Shown here piece by piece: positions 9,160 to 20,339 of a DNA stretch of 64,000 bases. The notes below the pieces were generated by a model, which was given only the letters and a program-made list of their open reading frames with translations, did not search any database and was not told the DNA's origin. The first letter of the stretch is position 1. Every line of letters begins with the position of its first letter. The DNA comes from Hydractinia symbiolongicarpus (taxonomy: Eukaryota; Cnidaria; Hydrozoa; Anthoathecata; Hydractiniidae). The DNA is taken from contig NC_079881.1 of NCBI RefSeq assembly GCF_029227915.1, forward strand, positions 20,743,501-20,807,500. Reading direction: 5' to 3'. Position numbers and translations under genes: made by a program.

Positions 9160-12020
9160 TGTAGCAGTATATACCTAATTACCCCAATTACTCAAAATTA
9201 TTTTTTCTCACGTATTAGTATGATGTTTTTTTGCAGTTTATTGACATTCTTATGGGCAAGTTGCGAATGTTTACAAAGTTTCGTATTTGCCTTTAATAGA
9301 CATTAAGCTATATAGCTATACAGGGTATAGTGACATTGGTGTAACACAACGCAGGGACAGAATTATTTATGACAAGTTAAAGATGAGCATGGAAGGCATT
9401 CTTGCCTTCCGCCAGCCAGCTTTAGCTAGCTAGCAAGCTCATACGTTATAATAAACTTTTCAAACTAAACGCAGTGACATATTTGGGTCATGAATAAATA
9501 AAAAACAATTAGAAAGAAAACTACAAAGTTATCAACCGAACGGCCAAGTGTAATCTTGTTTTTACCTTGAAACAGACCAGCACTGTTGCTTGATGGCTAA
9601 TTACCTAATGTATTTTAAAAACAAAGCAAGATACAATGTAATTTAGTGACGATATACTAAGATAGGGAGCCGCGGAAGCCTGTTTGCAAAAAAGGGAGTG
9701 AGAGGAAGAAAATATGGGTACCATACACATTAGAATCTAGGGCCAATAATGGAAGAAAGGGAGCGCTAAATGGGAAATTAGGGAGCCAGAGATCACTTGC
9801 TTGCTTGCTTACTTAATTACTGTAGCACTAACTCTCTGCTCCCTATTTCCTAATAATACTGAACTTCAAATGATGGTCTAAATTAAAAAAATACTGAGAT
9901 GTTAAACAGTTTTTTTGCCCTGAATAGATATTTCAGAAGTCGGCCATTGTAAAGGACCAAAAAAATTAGTGGTTTAAATGAATTTTGTACCATAATTTCC
10001 TTTTTCCTTTCAAGCTTGTCATTGGAAATTAGGGAGCCACCAAGGTAAGTAACAGTGTTACAGTTTTGAATTTCAGCAATAATTTTGATAATTTATATAA
10101 AATTGGCCCGAATGCTAGGAAACTCTTTACAATAAAATCTGGGTAAAACCTAATGTTGAAAAAGGTGTCCACTTTCTTTGTCGTAAGTTAAAAAATGCAT
10201 TACAGAAAATGCTTTAGGATAATAAGGTGCTTCTGGACGGTTTTGGCCCTTTTTGGAAAATTCGAAAAAGTTAAACTTCAAACGTAAATTCCCGAAATTT
10301 GTTCCAATTAAAAATGGTGTCCGGGAGCTTCGATTCTACAAGACAATTCATAAATAATAGTTGGAAATAGATAAAAAGATATTTAGAACCGCAATAATTT
10401 TTCTTCCGCAAGAGGCGGGCGGTTCATCCTAAATACATGTCAAAATTAGTTGTGCAATCAAAACCCAAGCCGTCCATTTTACCCATAGGGTGTCAATTGA
10501 TCACACAAATTTTGCAAAACTTTAATTTTTGTCGTGCAATAGCCTGTAAGAGAAACCGAAGGATGTTTTGGTGTCAAGAATGGGTATAAGGTCTTTTTGT
10601 TGAATGTCGTGCAGCAGAGGATTCTCTTAACACCTTACGTGATTATTTTTACCATATTTACAGAAAGCTCTCATCAATTGCGAATATATATTTAAAGTTG
10701 GACAGCCTATACTGGTCAACTGATCGATGAACATAAATTCGGTGAATGTTTGGCTAGCTCTTTAATATGATTAGTGGGAGGGGCACTGTGCCTATTCAGC
10801 AAAAAATACTGCCATAAATGTAATCAGGCGTGTTCCCAGGTAGGATTGCAGTGCGGTGTTAAGAATGGGGAGTTGACACTTTAGAAATTTATTCAGGTAA
10901 CGGCCGCTAGACGCTTATTCGGAAGAGGCGCTTATAAAAACATTACATAAAAGAGTGGGCACTGCGCTTATTCGGGACTGGGGGCTTAATAAAGCATGTA
11001 AGTCTTTATACTTTTTTGTTAAAATCTTGAAATACCGTGTTAAGTTACCACTTGAATGCCATCAACGATTAAAAACACATTGGATGCATTAAAAAAGTTT
11101 TTTATCGACTATTTACAAATCTTACGACTTGCATTAAACAGTAGGGAGTCATCTTTGCTGTCATTTCAGAAAGCTATACCTCAAAATCTAGTGACTTTTA
11201 GACACTCTACATTGTTTTTTTTTGTTTTTTTTTTTAAAGTAGAGTTATTTAGAAACTTTGGAATTCCTTTTTTTGGAAACTACACGAATTTCCGGTACTG
11301 AAAGGGTTAAAAATACAAATTTTAAGAATGATATTAAAATAACTTGGTACTAGACAAAAACTTATTTAGGATGGAATTCAACAATTTAAAGTCAATAATA
11401 AAATATTTTTGGTCAAGTATTTCACCCGGTCCAATCGGACTGTTTGTGCCTTTCTGTCATACCGGGGGAGGGGTCTTTCTTGCCGTCTGATTTTAAATGG
11501 AAACAACCCTGGGGACGAGGTTGGTGTTTAACCCTAACATCTTGAAAAATTTGATCGATCACATTTTTGCATCCTTAAATATTGTAGCAAATTACAAGCG
11601 AATTCTTACAAAAAATAGCGTTAGTTGTGCGTTTGTGCACGATTTTAAAGTTCCGCTAAAAGCGCACGAAATAGAAATGGAGCAACTTTAATCTGGATCA
11701 GCCCTTCGACTTTACTACTGTTCTTTTGCTTTGTTTCCCAAAGGGTTATTACTTAACTAACAACTTAACTAACAACTTAACTAACAACTAAATTTGTGAT
11801 TAAATTTTGGAGATCACAAACAACCGATTCCACTGTTTACATAACAGACAAACGGGATTAGGATCTTAGGTTGTTTGGTTAGATTCTGAACCTTAAATGA
11901 GACTATTTCTTGATGACGTCGGCGTAGCCAGAACTTTCGCGTGTTTGATGCAGAATGTGGACATTGTTTTAATGTAGTTTAGAGGCGAGAAACAGTAATA
12001 AATATATATAAATCAACAAG
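9160..12020. other. intergenic, eroded repeats, no gene recognised
   Basis: The stretch is AT-rich without convincing coding structure. It contains clustered GCTAGC words (near 9410-9430), a foldback (9772-9852), repeated GCGCTTATTCGG-type words near 10890-10990 that look like remnants of an old DNA element, and a short run of three ACTTAACTAACA units near 11753-11790. The ORFs at 11056-11301 and 11497-11691 lack recognisable motifs. Confidence 0.4.
9772..9852. repeat. imperfect inverted repeat (foldback)
   Basis: GGGAAATTAGGGAGCCAGAGA on the left is mirrored by CTCTCTGCTCCCTATTTCC on the right, separated by about 35 bp that includes GCTTGCTTGCTTACTTAATT. A further AAATTAGGGAGCCACC near 10026 shows the arm belongs to a local repeat family. 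Confidence 0.6.
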
Positions 12021-12028
12021 CTATTTCG

Positions 12029-13620
12029 AATAAAACTTGATTTTGAATAAGCGAGTCGCACTAATATCTCAATATATTCGCAAAGGGGACGACACCAATA
12101 TCCCAACGGGAATGTAATGTAATTAACATCTCATATTCGAATGACCGTGGGTCTGACATGTCGCTTAGTGGAAATCAGAATTCAGCATAACAAATTGTGA
12201 CAAAAAGTTACAAATGCTAAATATGTTTAATAAGTTTACTTCAGAAGATGTTTTCTTTTTTCGGTTCTCACTTTCACCAATATAAGACGTAAACCATACT
12301 TTTTTTCCTTCTTACGAGATCTGAATTGGATTGAATAATTTCATCGACTTTTGATTCTTTGATCAGATTTTGGTTTTTAATGAGGTGGGAGAAGTACTTT
12401 CTTATTTAATCTTCGTCTGTTCTGGTAAAGATGACCCCTTAGCTGTTTTCTCAGGGTTACTAACGTCATCTTCGCTATCTGTTGGCAGTATAAAATTTTC
12501 GACTTCGTCTTCGTGATTCTGCCATGTCAGCCTCAATAGACGACTTTGTATCTGACTGCACACCTTCCACAGCTTTTTCTCTCGGTCTACGCAATTCAGC
12601 ATTAATGACATTAAACGTACTCGGTACTTGATTTGATTTTTGCTCCAAAAGGTAGCTTTCTGTAGCAGTTTTTTCTGTGACACATATTTGACAGTTGCTT
12701 TTTTAAATGTTGTAGCGACGTTTGTCCAGCAGAAACAAACAGTGTAGCAGTAAGTTTTTTTGCGAAACTGGTCGTATTTTTGTCCTAAAGCTTTTTGCTG
12801 ATATCGAATTAGAGCAGGTGACATTTTCCTCCCATTCCATCTCACAAAAAGATATTCAGCTTTGTCTCCACTAACACCAGGAACTTTATTGCGAATTTTG
12901 TGTGTGAAGATGTTACATTCTTTGTACAGTTCTTTTGTAAACACGATATTGGCAGGTCCAGATGTTGCACAGGTTTTATAATTCTTTACATTGACGACAT
13001 AGACAGCTTCATTTGAATTAAGGACAGCACAATCGAATTCACCCAAATTCATGTTAGCAATAGCGCCAGGGCGGCTAGCATTGCTTAAATCTAAAGATGA
13101 GATGATGTAATCTCGTGTGTTAATAAAATCTAGGGGCGAACTATCGCTTGCATATGAAGATGTTTGAAATATTTTGTAGTCTAGGGAACACTTTCTGACT
13201 TGTCAAACGTTGTCAGCTCCTCTGGCTTAATTAGTTTGTGATAGTCCTCCTTTTGTTTTTCCCACTTTCTCAGTGAAACTTTTTTGTTATAAAATGACGA
13301 CCAATTTTGGAGTAACACTTGACTGTCCCAGGTCGCCTTATTTTATCAAAAGTTGAGACCAAGTATCATGAAGTAATCTTTTATCGAATAATGCCTTGAT
13401 GTCAAATGAGTCGCTAATTGACTTTACGACTGCAGTTATCTGTTTCGACCGTTGTAGGGCATCACTCTCTTTTTTTAATTTTCCATCAACATTAAGCATC
13501 CAACTTTTAAATGATTTGATAATGTTGTCAAAAGCTTGCGAAGTCATGGTAAAATCTAATATGTCGTCATCATCATCACAGATTAGTAGCATTAAAAAAT
13601 GCGATAGCAAAAAGGTATGA
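12029..13620 (-). pseudogene. tyrosine-recombinase-like (Crypton-like) gene, frameshifted
   Basis: On the minus strand four blocks follow each other. The first is FDNIIKSFKSWMLNVDGKLK (13610-13338). Next is WEKQKEDYHKLIKPEELTTF (about 13325-13190, another frame). Then comes DFINTRDYIISSLDLSNASR-PGAIANM (about 13150-13060) running into VYVVNVKNYKTCATSGPANI (12402-13052 frame). Last, in a shifted frame, is ICVTEKTATESYLLEQ. The order matches Crypton-like tyrosine recombinases: an N-terminal region, the box with the first catalytic arginine (NASRPG), a beta-strand block, then the C-terminal box with Y. The HxxR histidine of the last box is not conserved here (CVTEK). At least two frameshifts break it. 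The methionine at 13052 is internal to the domain, so it is not the true start. Confidence 0.65.
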
Positions 13621-13752
13621 CTTCAAAATAAAACATTTTTTTATTTAGCAACAAAGCTTAAAAGCTTCGTTAATAGATAAATTTAAGGGTGTTTTGTTTT
13701 TTATTTTATGTTGTTGTTTGCTTATATTATAAATAAAATGGTATGAGCTTAA

Positions 13753-14504
13753 CCCTATTCGGTCCGGGGGGGACGGATTCCGCCCCCCCTGACGGTTTTT
13801 TTTAATAACTCCTGATTGCTTTCCTATATGGCTATGATACTTACTGAGTTTCAAAATTTATCTATTAGACACTTGCATGCTAAATTTTTAGGTCCCATAC
13901 CTCTCAGAGGCTTTGATATTGGCCATTACTCGAAAGTACCCCTAAAATGTCTATGAAATCCTTATAATGGGAAAATATAATAAATCCTGTTAGGATTATC
14001 CTTAGAACTTGACATTTGCAACACAACTTTGTTTCATCAAGAAGAATCATTTTGAATAACTTTGACACGTGATTAATCCGATTTCCCGATTTTGTCGGAT
14101 TTTACCCGAAAATCGGAAAAAAACGGATTTTCGGGCAATTTTTGGCAATTTTTTATTCGATCCATGTAAAAACCGGAAGCTATGTTAAAAAAATTTTATT
14201 TAGCTTTCAGAAACTTCAAACAGAATGTAAAAATTCCCTCTAGAACAAAAGTAACTATATTTTAAGCAGATAGTGGCATTTTTAACAATTTTCAAGCTTC
14301 CGATGACGTCACAGAAAATGTGCTGACGTAAGCAAATTTTTTTTGCCACCATTTTGTTCCCTTTATGACGTACTATAAGTGTGCCAAGTTTGATTCAATT
14401 TGAACAATCCTATGAAAAGTTATTAAGGGGGGGCGGAATCCTGCCCCCCCCCCCCCCCCCCCCCCCGGTCATAGTATGTTCGAAAAACCCCGGAACGAAT
14501 AGGG
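13753..14504. mobile_element. piggyBac-type MITE with TTAA target duplication
   Basis: Inverted ends CCCTATTCGGTCCGG (left) and CCGGAACGAATAGGG (right) are flanked on both sides by TTAA (13749-13752 and 14505-14508), the hallmark of piggyBac insertion. Beside the ends are G/C runs on both sides. The 752-bp interior has no transposase. A central CCCGATTTT / AAAATCGG region is locally self-complementary. A truncated relative lies at 62935-63270 in the opposite orientation. Confidence 0.9.
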
Positions 14505-14753
14505 TTAATGCATGTTACAACAGCACCAACCTTCATCACTTCCAGCACTGTTGTTTTCCAAACCCAAGGCACATTGCTCTTCATCTGTATGAAAGAATTA
14601 AAATCAAATAAGAAAAGAAGTAAAAATTAATTAAATGCATAGTGTGGAAAGGAGGTCTGATAACACAATTTAAACGACTCCCACACTCACACCGCTCCTC
14701 CCCCTCCCTCCCCTTCCTTAAAAAGGAAGGAAACTATTATACAAACTAACCTG

Positions 14754-15555
14754 GGGATTCATTTTCCACATTATTTTCATTAAAAGTACTAAAATTAGAA
14801 GAATGGTCTTTTGCATTGGGCATGCAATTAGTCTGATGCACGGAAGTGGTGCCTAAAAAAGTTGGTAAGAATTTGTAAAATATTAAAAACGAAATATTCA
14901 CTACCTTAAAGGGAATTTGAGGTGATATTTGAAGTACGCGTTTGAAGATTTTGACATTCAATTATTCTACATAACTTATGATTTTTGACCTTTAAGATTA
15001 TATGAATTCAAACTTTACTAACATATAAAGGTTGCAGAAATAAAATAGAAAACATAAAAAATCCTTAAAATAGCAGTAATTTTTATCCACTATTTGTGTG
15101 TGACTTACAATGAGTTGTATCTACAATTGTCTTATTTCTTTTAGCTTTCCATTTTCTCATGCTCCTATACTCTCCTTCTAACCATTTCGGATCAGAGCTA
15201 TCATCGTCTGTATCTCTTATTTTTTCTTCTTGAAGTTCTTTCGTACCAAAAGTTCTCATTGGACAACGTATAACTTTTCATACTATCGTCAAAGGATAAT
15301 GACTCAGAACTTTCGGTTCCGAGATTATCAGCAACAACTACCTCGCGCATATAACGTTGAAACTTAATTTTGTTTTTAAAATTATGTGTTTGACGAAGAT
15401 TGTTTTCCAATCTTACAACCGTCTAAAAAAACGAAAAAGGGAATAAAACATACGACTTTTAGTTCTAACCCAAAAATCATCAGGCATACCTTGAAACATC
15501 CAGTTACAGGACAATTTTTTTTGGTATAAATACGTTTTCTGGTTTTCTTTTTAGC
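14754..15555 (-). pseudogene. zinc-finger and acidic exons of a SET/ZnF-type gene
   Basis: Three minus-strand exons are visible. Exon a (about 15555-15491) reads KKTRKRIYTKKNCPVTGCFK and ends at a GTATGC donor. Exon b (about 15412-15108) follows a TTTTTTAG acceptor, reads VVRLENNLRQTH and then an acidic linker, and ends at GTAAGT. Exon c (14853-14754) follows TTTTTAG and ends at CAG/GTTAG. Joining a and b gives a finger of the type C-x4-C-x12-(H/N)-x4-H, with the first histidine replaced by asparagine. A one-base shift near 15245 changes frame from NENFWYERTS to TKELQEEKIRDTDDD. It lies downstream of SET exons on the same strand. Confidence 0.5.
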
Positions 15556-16291
15556 GTCTTTAATTCTATTTATCAAAACAAAGTAACTTTTAGCAAAAGC
15601 TCGTTTACCTTTCCTTTAAAAATATTTCCTAATTGAACGGACAAATCTTGCACCACTCTCTTTAATTCGTCACAAGGTACTCCACAAATATTACTGTTAT
15701 AAAAAAAAATCTCTTTTAACAAGATCCCAGTCAATGTATCAACTGACTTCTTTACGAGTTCGTAGTTAAAAGTAAATTTAACCTACGCATCAAGTTAAGA
15801 AACATTGTTTTTGTTATAAAAAAGACATGTAATTTAATACGGTGAGTGAAGTCTGAATACAAAGAGTTTTTTCTAATTTCCTTCCTTACCCCTATTTGGT
15901 ATGGGTTTTTGAGGGCCCTTCTTAATTTGGGGAAGTGCCAGCGTTCTGTAAATTCTGACAGGGTTATACTTATAACATAAAACTACTCACTCACTCACTT
16001 ACTCGTATTAAATTTTACATAACATACTGCATATTCAAATTTTAATCATTTAAAAATAGTGAACTTGCCCTCTGCCAGTCAAAACCATAGACGCCATAAT
16101 CATATCGTAACTGTGTACTAATTTTAATGTCCGTCAATGCAAACACGTAAATAAAAACATTAGATTCATAAACTACTGGTTGCAATACAATTGGACTTTC
16201 GCGAATGATTTACATACTTTTCTCATTTGTGCCATCGATACTATAATTAAGAAAAAATATTGTTGCATTTCATTCACCAAAGTATACAAGT

Positions 16292-16299
<8 letters not shown>

Positions 16300-16356
<57 letters not shown>

Positions 16357-16645
16357 TGGACATAGATAAGAAGATGTGCATATTTTACATGGCTAGCCTC
16401 ACAAATATCGAGGGAAAGATGGAGAGTCCTAGACTATTTACTGCTTATTTTGAGCTGCGCAGACCAAATTAGGGCCCACGATCTACTAGACAACTCCCGG
16501 TAACATCCAACGGCCCACACAGTTTGCCATCTCCCAAATTTCCCTCACATGGCTTGGGTTAACCCGGGGCTATGGTAACATTCATTCATTCGCCCATGTT
16601 GAATCGCTGTCAAGAGGAATGGAACCCCCGTCTTCCGCACAGAGT
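16300..16645 (-). mobile_element. tRNA-derived SINE with a (GTCT)n tail
   Basis: On the minus strand the head (about 16640-16590) reads AGTGGTTATAACTCTGTGCG, then GGGGGTTCCATTCC, close to a Pol III B box (GGTTCRANNCC) with an A-box-like word upstream. The body runs to a tail that is a pure tetranucleotide array, GACA on the plus strand (about 16303-16356). Head, body and simple-repeat tail in this order are typical of tRNA-derived SINEs. Confidence 0.55.
16303..16356. repeat. (GACA)n microsatellite
   Basis: About 13 perfect GACA units are preceded by three TAGA-type units at 16291-16302. It is probably the tail of the minus-strand SINE. Confidence 0.95.
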
Positions 16646-16739
16646 TATAACCACTAAAATTTGCTACATTCTTGCTTCATACAGACAAGGAAAATATTTT
16701 GCAAGAAGCTAAAATTTATTTAATTATTTCAATTTAATT

Positions 16740-17242
16740 TCATTTACCAAAGCTTCCCAAAGAAAAAAAGATATGATCCAACTTTTTCACCATAATTTTT
16801 CTCACGTTTCTCTCCCTCAATTGCTGATAAAGTTTCTCCAGGATATTGGAGCAGAAATTCATCTTTCTGTATATCTTTAGTAACAAAAACCAAAACCTGC
16901 AAATATTTAACAGCATTAATACATTTACATAATAAATTTGGTGACCATTAAAAACTTCTTGATGTATTTGAAAGATAACATAAGTGAAAAAATTGTGTGC
17001 ATTATAGCATCATGTAAGGTCATAACAAGAAGTTAAAGGTTTTATTCCTAAGAGTATGACTATTATAGTGCATAAGTCTTCATCTGTAACATGTAAAAAA
17101 TGAGTTGGACAAAACAACTAGCAGAACTTAATAGTTTCTTACCAATATGATCGTTAATAAATACCTTAGAATGCCAGTCAGAATCACACTTGGTTATACA
17201 GTCTTGAACAGCTATGATGTATTGATCTATTTGATTTTTTCC
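16740..17242 (-). pseudogene. SET-domain exons (lysine methyltransferase-like)
   Basis: Two minus-strand exons join in phase. The 5' exon (about 17242-17164) follows a TTTCAG acceptor, reads QIDQYIIAVQDCITKCDSDW and ends AAG/GTATTT. The next (about 16897-16740) follows a TTGCAG acceptor and reads VLVFVTKDIQKDEFLLQYPG, ETLSAIEGEKREKNY, SYLFFF. This is the SET N-terminal fold: 'GvfAtkdi.kgdfl.eY.GE' with YPGE in place of YRGE, then the 'REk.Y' block as in KMT5A-like proteins. The expected GxGVFA start and the C-terminal NH / YDYG exon were not found, so this is partial. The zinc-finger exons 1.2 kb downstream may belong to the same gene. Confidence 0.6.
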
Positions 17243-17660
17243 CTGAAATTTAAAACATACACCTGCAGATGATCTCTACAAAAAATAAGTGAAAAAATTT
17301 AGTAGAATACAGTAATTCTATATTCGATGTTTACTACATACCTTAGTGTTATCCTTTTCCTAAAGAAAAAACTGACTAATATTTTTGACAAAAACTATCA
17401 GCGGAAAAAGAAAAACCATTATTTGTAACATGAGATGAAAAACGTAGAGATAAACAAACAGGGTTCACAGCAAAATTTAGACTCAAAATTTCAGGGTTTT
17501 CTCAGGTAATCTATAATATTACCAGGATTTTATGGTGGAAATTCCAGGGTTTACCATGGTATTAGTACAAAATACTAAAATATAGATAAATAAATAAGCC
17601 AATGCATGTGATGTTTATAATTTAAATGAAAGAAAAAACACATGTATTAGGACAAAATAT
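17243..17660. other. no gene recognised
   Basis: AT-rich sequence between the SET exons and the hammerhead-like motif. A short CAGGGTTTTCTCAGGTAATC / ACCAGGATTTTATGG / CCAGGGTTTACC series near 17490-17560 looks like a degraded repeat. Confidence 0.35.
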
Positions 17661-17661
17661 A

Positions 17662-17685
17662 TTTCGGCTAACAAGCCTTCATCAG
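17662..17685 (-). ncRNA. hammerhead ribozyme-like core
   Basis: The minus strand reads CTGATGA, then A-GGCT-TGTT-AGCC, then GAAA: the invariant hammerhead core CUGAUGA and GAAA closed by a 4-bp stem II. It lies about 1.1 kb 3' of a Penelope-like C-terminus on the same strand, and Penelope-like elements are known to carry hammerheads in their terminal repeats. Stems I and III can only be drawn as short helices by eye, so activity is not claimed. Confidence 0.6.
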
Positions 17686-17689
17686 TTGT

Positions 17690-18223
17690 AAAATAATAAA
17701 ATCAAGTTACATCTTTTATGTAAAATTTGGGCAAATATAATACGCTTGAGCGATTAACAGCAAAAGCATTGCTATATAAATACGTTTAGAATAACATAAA
17801 CAGTTTTAAATCCTGTGGGTATAAATCGCTAAAGGAGAAGTATTTGCATATATACATAGTTAAAATTACGGATGTTTTAACATATAAACAAATAAACAAT
17901 TAAAAATGATTATGTACGGAATTTTTACAATAAAAAATCTATTGACAATTAAAAGTATGGTAAATTAGCAAAAGAACAAGTAAACCGATCATTGCTTAAA
18001 TTAAAGACACTGTGACGTAGCTGGGAGAAAGAAAATAAATAAATCAACGAGTAAGAGATAGACATTTAAGAAATCCTTACGAGTACATAAAACAGTCCCT
18101 ACCCATTCCAGCTGGACAGAATGTGCATGGGAAAGGAATGGATGAATGGGAGACCGTAACTTAGACTTCATCAGCAAGCAATTATCCGGCACATAGAACC
18201 GGGTTGTATAGAAATCAATATGT
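17690..18223. other. 3' region of the Penelope-like remnant, no gene recognised
   Basis: Non-coding AT-rich sequence between the hammerhead-like core and a repeat shared with 61.4 kb. The ORF at 18001-18192 (minus) has no recognised motif. Confidence 0.35.
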
Positions 18224-18354
18224 TATATATGTGAGTAGGCTAATAGTGTAACATTTGTTTATGAAGATGCCGCTACGGCAGTTACACTATAAAAGATAAG
18301 CGGAAGAAAACGTTAGAGTGCACGAGTTCTTTGAGAGCCCAATTAAAGGGACCT
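18224..18354 (+). repeat. 131-bp repeat with conserved hairpin, copy 1
   Basis: Matches 61373-61503 in the same orientation with about four substitutions. It contains a 10-bp inverted repeat, ATAGTGTAAC (18243-18252) with GTTACACTAT (18281-18290), enclosing a smaller hairpin GCCG-CTA-CGGC (18269-18279). At 61 kb the same unit lies directly before a Penelope-like coding fragment, so it is probably part of that element family. Confidence 0.85.
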
Positions 18355-18750
18355 GTGCACTATGCGAATATATAGGAAAGAGTAAGTTTGTATGTCTTAT
18401 TGTTAACAATAAAACGACAGTGGAAAAGAATAGAGATAAAGAAGTATAAAGAGGAAAGTTGAGGAAAATCTCACTACACTTGATGGAAAATAAAAAATAA
18501 CACAACATATACACAACAAACGAATGCTACTCCTCAAAGCCCAAAACCACCAAAATACTACCAGACATAATGTTCTAATGGACAAACAGACAGCGAAGTA
18601 CCTTCGCCACTGTCACTGCGGTTAGACAGTGTAGCAGTAATACGCTAAGTGAGGTCACTGGATTTTCATCCAATGTCCAAAGTAGATCCAAACTCACTGC
18701 ACAAAACAAAAACAAAAACTAATAATACTGAATAAAGGAAAAATACAACA

Positions 18751-18951
18751 TTAATAATCCAAGGTAACCTCACGCTCATTAAGCCAATTAGGTTGAAATG
18801 AATCTAATTTGTGTTGCCAAAAGCACTCTTTACGTCTTAACCATGACAAACTTTCGGCATGGTCAATTAACGTAAATGACCAATCTGACATACCATTATG
18901 ATCAGGCTGTTCAAAATGAGAGTGAAAGGAAAGCTGCATAACAGGCTTCCC
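18751..18951 (-). pseudogene. Penelope-like element, C-terminal GIY-YIG region tail
   Basis: The minus-strand frame reads GKPVMQLSFHSHFEQPDHNG, MSDWSFTLIDHAESLSWLRR, KECFWQHKLDSFQPNWLNER. Penelope-like elements end with a GIY-YIG endonuclease whose C-terminal part has 'l..rE.fW...L.t..P.GLNer'; here G is W in PNWLNE. The catalytic GIY-YIG strands are absent. The hammerhead-like core lies further 3'. It is a remnant, since neither the RT nor the front of the nuclease is present upstream. Confidence 0.65.
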
Positions 18952-19770
18952 TAAACTGAATTTCCGGTGGCCACATCTTCCACCTCTTTATTACTTTTAT
19001 TTTCCTCTATCCCAGAGTCATTTTTTCTTTCTACATCGTTGGTATTTCTTTCTCGACAAACGTTAACTTCAGCAGAAAACGGTTGTTCAGTTTCTGCAAT
19101 CAAATTTATTTCGGGTGCGGGTAGTTTTTTGCGTTTTCGTTTTGATACATTTGGAGAAGAAAAGGACGATTTTACGAAGACCAATTCATTAATCAATTGA
19201 AACGATTCCAAATATGGCAGTTCTACTTTCTCGATGTCAGTCTTTAAAAGGCCAAATTTCAGCAACTTTCTTTTACGCTTACCGCGGATTTCCGACATTA
19301 AAAAGTTGAGATCTCTTAATAAGCAATCCAAGTATTTGGAAGCGGTTTCTGGTACAGCACGTTCAAGAAATTTAACCATTTTTGTCCCAAACGTTATTTC
19401 GCTTTCTTTCCATTTTCTAAGATATTCATCGACAAGAATTTTCACAAAGGCGTTACCTCCACAGCGCAAAACATTCTTCCAACGATTTAAAGAATTGGAT
19501 GACATTTTGCCAACGCAAGGATGTTTTTTAATTGAAAGTCCATTTGGTACGATATTTGATTCGACACATATTGACATAAAAACATAATGGTTAAAATTTC
19601 TCACTATCTTTTCTGAAAAAAACAACAGCTCTGCGGACGACATTTCCTTCCGTTTTTGAAATAACGATAACTTTGTCATCAAGGTCTTCGTAATCGCAAT
19701 CCTCCTCAAGACAAGAATCCATATCTGACTCAACAGTTACGGTAACGTCATTTTCCATTGTTCCTACCCG
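18951..19770 (-). pseudogene. uncharacterised ORF, possibly N-terminal part of the Penelope-like element
   Basis: A 260-residue frame (19733-18951) reads SSAELLFFSEKIVRNFNHYV, then SNIVPNGLSIKKHPCVGKMS, then a W-K-N-V-L block and a basic stretch RKRKLLKF, ending in a Glu/Asn-rich tail. Upstream in another frame, after a TTTCAG acceptor near 19772, is MENDVTVTVESDMDSCLEED, which may be the true exon start followed by a frameshift near 19650. It directly precedes the Penelope-like tail on the same strand, and no RT lies between. An N-terminal domain of that element with the RT deleted is one reading; a host exon is another. Confidence 0.4.
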
Positions 19771-19970
19771 TCTGAAAACACGAAAAGAAACGAAAATTAG
19801 GATGCGTCGATGAATTTATGATGTAAAACAACAAAATATGTTAAACTGCAGAAGGTTTCGCAGTTGCTATACCCAAAGAAATCATGAAAGTAAAAGTGAA
19901 AAATAAACGATACATAGTCAAAATAGTTTTACAGAGTCAGTACTAGTTTACGATTAAGTTATGACAAAAA

Positions 19971-20331
19971 CCCACCTCTCATTGGATTCTGCCATTATAT
20001 CGCTCAGATCATCACAACTACTCTGCACTGGTGGATATATATCTTCGCCCCCTTCTTGTCCTACATTTTGTTTAGAGAGTTGTGTTGGTAGAGGTTGTGG
20101 TTTTGAAGATTGAACTTTCTGTGCTTGTGACAAATGCTATTTGTACATAACCCTACTCAGATTATGAAATTGCTTTATATGATTTTCCATACGAACTACC
20201 TTCTTCTGACAAAACAAAAACGGGCAACGCCTCCTTGTGCGCTTCCGTACTTTTAATTTTCGTTTATCCGGAGGTAGTTTCGGCCACTCCACGTTTAGAT
20301 TATAATTTACTCTTGCACATGAAGCTTGCAC
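19971..20331 (-). pseudogene. zinc-finger exon, second copy of the CPxxxC finger type
   Basis: The frame reads KRKLKVRKRTRRRCPFLFCQ then KVVRMENHIKQFH, a finger of the form C-x4-C-x12-H-x4-H preceded by a strongly basic stretch. It is the same type as the one at 15.4-15.5 kb, with both histidines kept. An in-frame TAG follows VMYK. Beyond it the frame continues QAQKVQSSKPQPLPTQL and CDDLSDIMAESNER to a GTGGGT donor near 19975. The next exon-like piece starts near 19770. It looks like a decayed copy of the SET/ZnF-type gene. Confidence 0.5.
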
Positions 20332-20339
20332 GTCACTCT

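Noticed and set aside
16590-16640. Functional tRNA gene
   Set aside because: The A and B boxes are degenerate and no full cloverleaf is seen; a SINE head fits better.
18287-18585. Hydrophobic minus-strand ORFs
   Set aside because: They lie antisense to the repeat and adjacent non-coding sequence of Penelope-like type; no signal beyond AT-driven Phe/Leu/Ile content.
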